Source: Oceanospirillum beijerinckii DSM 7166
GTDB taxonomy: Bacteria; Pseudomonadota; Gammaproteobacteria; Pseudomonadales; Halomonadaceae
Length of the DNA: 64,000 nucleotides
Assembly: GCF_000422425.1 (NCBI RefSeq)
Contig: NZ_AULT01000016.1
Coordinates: 62,001 to 126,000 of the forward strand
Direction: 5' to 3'
Below the pieces are notes generated by a model, which ran no database searches, was not told where the DNA came from, and saw nothing but the letters and a program-made list of their open reading frames with translations. Position 1 is the first letter of the stretch. Every line of letters begins with the position of its first letter. The position numbers and the translations under genes were made by a program. Positions 62,094 to 64,000 of the stretch are shown here, in pieces.

Positions 62094-63056
62094 TTACAGA
62101 TACTTAAACCAATCCAGTTCAGGCCCCACAGGCACAATTCCGGTTGGGTTTAGTGCCTTCACAGAGTAGTAACCGGCCTTGATATGATCTACTCGTGTAT
62201 TGTTAGCAAAAGCCGGAATCTGCAGCAGGCGTTCCAGATAACCTGATAGTGCAGGGTAATCCGTAATACGTTTTTGATTGGTTTTAAACAGGCCGTGATA
62301 AGCCACATCAAACCGCACCAGAGTAACAAACAAGCGAATATCACTTTCAGTCAGTTGAGTGCCCACGGCGTACTGCTGTTCCGAAAAATGACTCTCTAAT
62401 TGATCCAGCGTTGTGAATACTTCCTGATACGCTTCTTCATAAGCCTGTTGAGTTGAGGCAAAGCCTGCTCGATACACACCGTTATTGAAGGTGTGATAGA
62501 TGCTATCGTTAAACTGATCAATCTTAGCTCTCAAGACTTCGGGATATAGGTCTAGCTCCGATTGGTGCAGTGGGTGCAGATCCTGATTAAAGATACGCAG
62601 AATATCTTCCGATTCATTATTAATGATCTTACCTGCAACCTGATCCCACAGTACCGGTACGGTTGCCCGACCTGTGTATTGACCATCGGTTTGAGTATAG
62701 AGCTGGTGAATATGTTCAATACCTTCATCATCGGCAGAGCTACTGCCAGGGAAGCCTGAACCGGCGGGTGCAAAGTGCCAGCCAAAGTCTGTCAGCTGAG
62801 GTTCAACAACACTGATCGGGATATATTGCTCCAGGCCAAGCAATGATCGGGCAATCAGAGTACGTGTTGCCCAAGGGCAGATATAACCAACATAGAGTTT
62901 AAGACCGAGATCCTTGTTAGGGTTGCCCAGTGCAGCTTGAACCTGCTCAGGAGTAATACGGTTACGGAAGGCACTGCTTTGACGGATAAAACGACCATCA
63001 CTGTCTTTTTTCTGTACCGGGTCCCATTTCTTTTGCCACTGACCATTTACCAGCAT
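62094..63056 (-). CDS. yqjG: Glutathionyl-hydroquinone reductase
   Basis: 320 residues, the usual size for xi-class GSTs. The catalytic motif is YICPWATRTLIARSL, with Cys in CPWA. VPVLWDQVAGKIINNESEDI and YNDGVYR-type sequence (FNNGVYRAGFASTQQAYEEA) are diagnostic, as is the C-terminal TDYPALSGYLERLLQIP. It reduces glutathionyl-hydroquinones, linking glutathione to quinone detoxification. Monocistronic. Confidence 0.95.
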   Translation of the reverse strand: MLVNGQWQKKWDPVQKKDSDGRFIRQSSAFRNRITPEQVQAALGNPNKDLGLKLYVGYICPWATRTLIARSLLGLEQYIPISVVEPQLTDFGWHFAPAGSGFPGSSSADDEGIEHIHQLYTQTDGQYTGRATVPVLWDQVAGKIINNESEDILRIFNQDLHPLHQSELDLYPEVLRAKIDQFNDSIYHTFNNGVYRAGFASTQQAYEEAYQEVFTTLDQLESHFSEQQYAVGTQLTESDIRLFVTLVRFDVAYHGLFKTNQKRITDYPALSGYLERLLQIPAFANNTRVDHIKAGYYSVKALNPTGIVPVGPELDWFKYL

Positions 63057-63200
63057 CTCTCGTCTCCCTAAATGAATAAAAGCTGATATCCATTATGGCT
63101 GTAGCCTGTGATTTAACAATCCATCGAAGATTAAAAGGATTGTTAACTTAGGGTTGATAGTTCTTGAAGTTGGTTTCAGCCTCATTTGAGGTATTATTAA

Positions 63201-63350
63201 ATTGATGCAGGGGCGATTGCTGACGAAGAGCTAGAGCAGAACCAAAGTGCCCTCAGTGGTGTCTTTGGCATTGAAAAAGCATCTGTAAGCCCAGAGAAAA
63301 TGCAGCAAGCGGTAAATCGTATTGTTGGCATTATCCAAACCAGCACATGA
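63201..63350 (+). pseudogene. Possible gene remnant
   Basis: A 49-codon open stretch after a stop, without a start near its front, encodes a plausible C-terminal tail (ELEQNQSALSGVFGIEKASV, then SPEKMQQAVNRIVGIIQTST). The amphipathic pattern is protein-like, but I cannot assign it. Rest of 63057-63424 is empty. Confidence 0.3.
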
Positions 63351-63424
63351 AAAATACAAGCAACTCTAGACCCTAAAGAAAGTGAAGCAGCTGCTTGTAC
63401 TGGCTAATGTGTAAGAGTCGCTTA

Positions 63425-64000
63425 TTAGTCTGAATTTGCCAGCGGATTCCTCGGATAAAAATGATCCGGCTGGTACTCCAAATGGCTAAAGGTACGGGTA
63501 TTTTTATAAGGCAGTTTCATAAAGCCGGAAATACCCAGGCCATCAATCAGGTGTGCGTTGGCCAGAATTATCTCCAGTGAGTCAGCAAACTCCTGTTCCT
63601 TCTCTTCATCCAGCAGTACGTAATAGCTGTGTATCTTCAGGTGCGTCGGGAGGCTTTCGAAGATAATGCAGCCGGTATGGCGGATCTCATTGAGTTTTTC
63701 AATTTCGCGGCGGATTGCTTTTGGCAATACCAGCTGTTCGTCAGGATCATCACCATCTTCAAAGTAGGAGTGGTGGCGGCTGGGTTCATCAACCGGCGGG
63801 GCTGGCATCACCTCAAACGGAATACGAGTATCTTCAGGAACGACAAAAGGTACATTTTCATCGTCTCGTTCGATATGCAATGTCACCCTGGCATTAAACA
63901 TGCAGCACTTAAAGATACCAACCCGCTGAATCGAACGCGCCAGATTGACGATATTGTTAACTGAGGCGGTAAAAGAATTCAGAAGTTCGTGGTCGTGCAG
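63425..64000 (-). CDS. Uncharacterised protein, C-terminal part (5' end outside window)
   Basis: The frame is open from the stop at 63425 to the right edge (192 codons), so the start lies beyond the window; an internal ATG at 63901 is not the true start. The visible part has an N-terminal stretch LHDHELLNSFTASVNNIVNL, an acidic middle (SRHHSYFEDGDDPDEQLVLP), and ends YQPDHFYPRNPLANSD. I do not recognise the family. It has no membrane segment in the visible part. Confidence 0.6.
   Translation of the reverse strand: MHDHELLNSFTASVNNIVNLARSIQRVGIFKCCMFNARVTLHIERDDENVPFVVPEDTRIPFEVMPAPPVDEPSRHHSYFEDGDDPDEQLVLPKAIRREIEKLNEIRHTGCIIFESLPTHLKIHSYYVLLDEEKEQEFADSLEIILANAHLIDGLGISGFMKLPYKNTRTFSHLEYQPDHFYPRNPLANSD

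Overview
The window looks like a chromosomal segment of a marine gammaproteobacterium, most likely an Oceanospirillales relative (Neptuniibacter, Amphritea or Marinobacterium-like). This is inferred from family content and moderate GC, not from a database match. It is dominated by intact core and accessory metabolism, with no prophage, CRISPR array, rRNA or tRNA visible. Mobile DNA is limited to decayed IS481-like and IS630-like transposase fragments, a REP-like hairpin pair and a two-copy ~92 bp intergenic repeat.

Layout. 1-9 kb: 3' end of a cis/trans fatty-acid isomerase, a SirB2-like membrane protein, a large MscK-type mechanosensitive channel, a Tll0287-type haem protein, an alpha/beta hydrolase, a flavodoxin and a secreted M10 metalloprotease with DUF4214 repeats. 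9-15 kb: a MocR regulator whose PLP lysine is arginine, FapA (DUF342), and the upp-uraA uracil salvage operon. 15.8-21.8 kb: a c-di-GMP/SOS block (EAL-HDOD, dinB, double receiver, CBS-PAS-GGDEF-EAL). 21.9-28.7 kb: bioA with a BirA operator, a small ORF behind a LexA box, a periplasmic binding protein, a GDT1-type Mn exporter with a yybP-ykoY-type leader, a CbiM-like permease, a candidate Rsm/Csr small RNA with a GacA-type box, a CBS protein and purU. 29-38.5 kb: an MCP, an EAL-YkuI protein, an AMP-phosphorylase-like/PRPP-synthetase pair and a PEBP-YHYH secreted protein. 38.5-44.5 kb: assorted enzymes including an isochorismatase with a divergent GlxA-type regulator, a glutathione transferase and an EamA exporter. 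44.8-51 kb: a quinoprotein alcohol oxidation locus. 51-64 kb: a GST, a broken CSS-EAL gene, IS remnants, a CitE-like lyase, a PhoX-like protein and a series of small enzymes.

The alcohol locus has a Ca-type PQQ dehydrogenase (WDFSG), a divergent cytochrome c-550 and a lanthanide-type PQQ dehydrogenase (WDYDG). The first and last correspond to the pedE/exaA and pedH/exaF types. Their intergenic regions share 15-bp CGGG-N7-CCCG palindromes that look like a common operator. c-di-GMP turnover is heavily represented: two apparently intact EAL proteins, one of them also carrying GGDEF, plus one degenerate EAL-HDOD and one EAL pseudogene.

The strongest new observation is at 26912-27080 (minus strand). 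An 18-bp palindrome matching the GacA consensus lies about 65 bp upstream of a predicted start for a ~95-nt RNA. That RNA consists mainly of three hairpins, each presenting GGA in its loop, and the last is a strong terminator with eight U. This is the architecture of a CsrA/RsmA-sequestering RNA. No program was run; all motif and structure calls are by eye.
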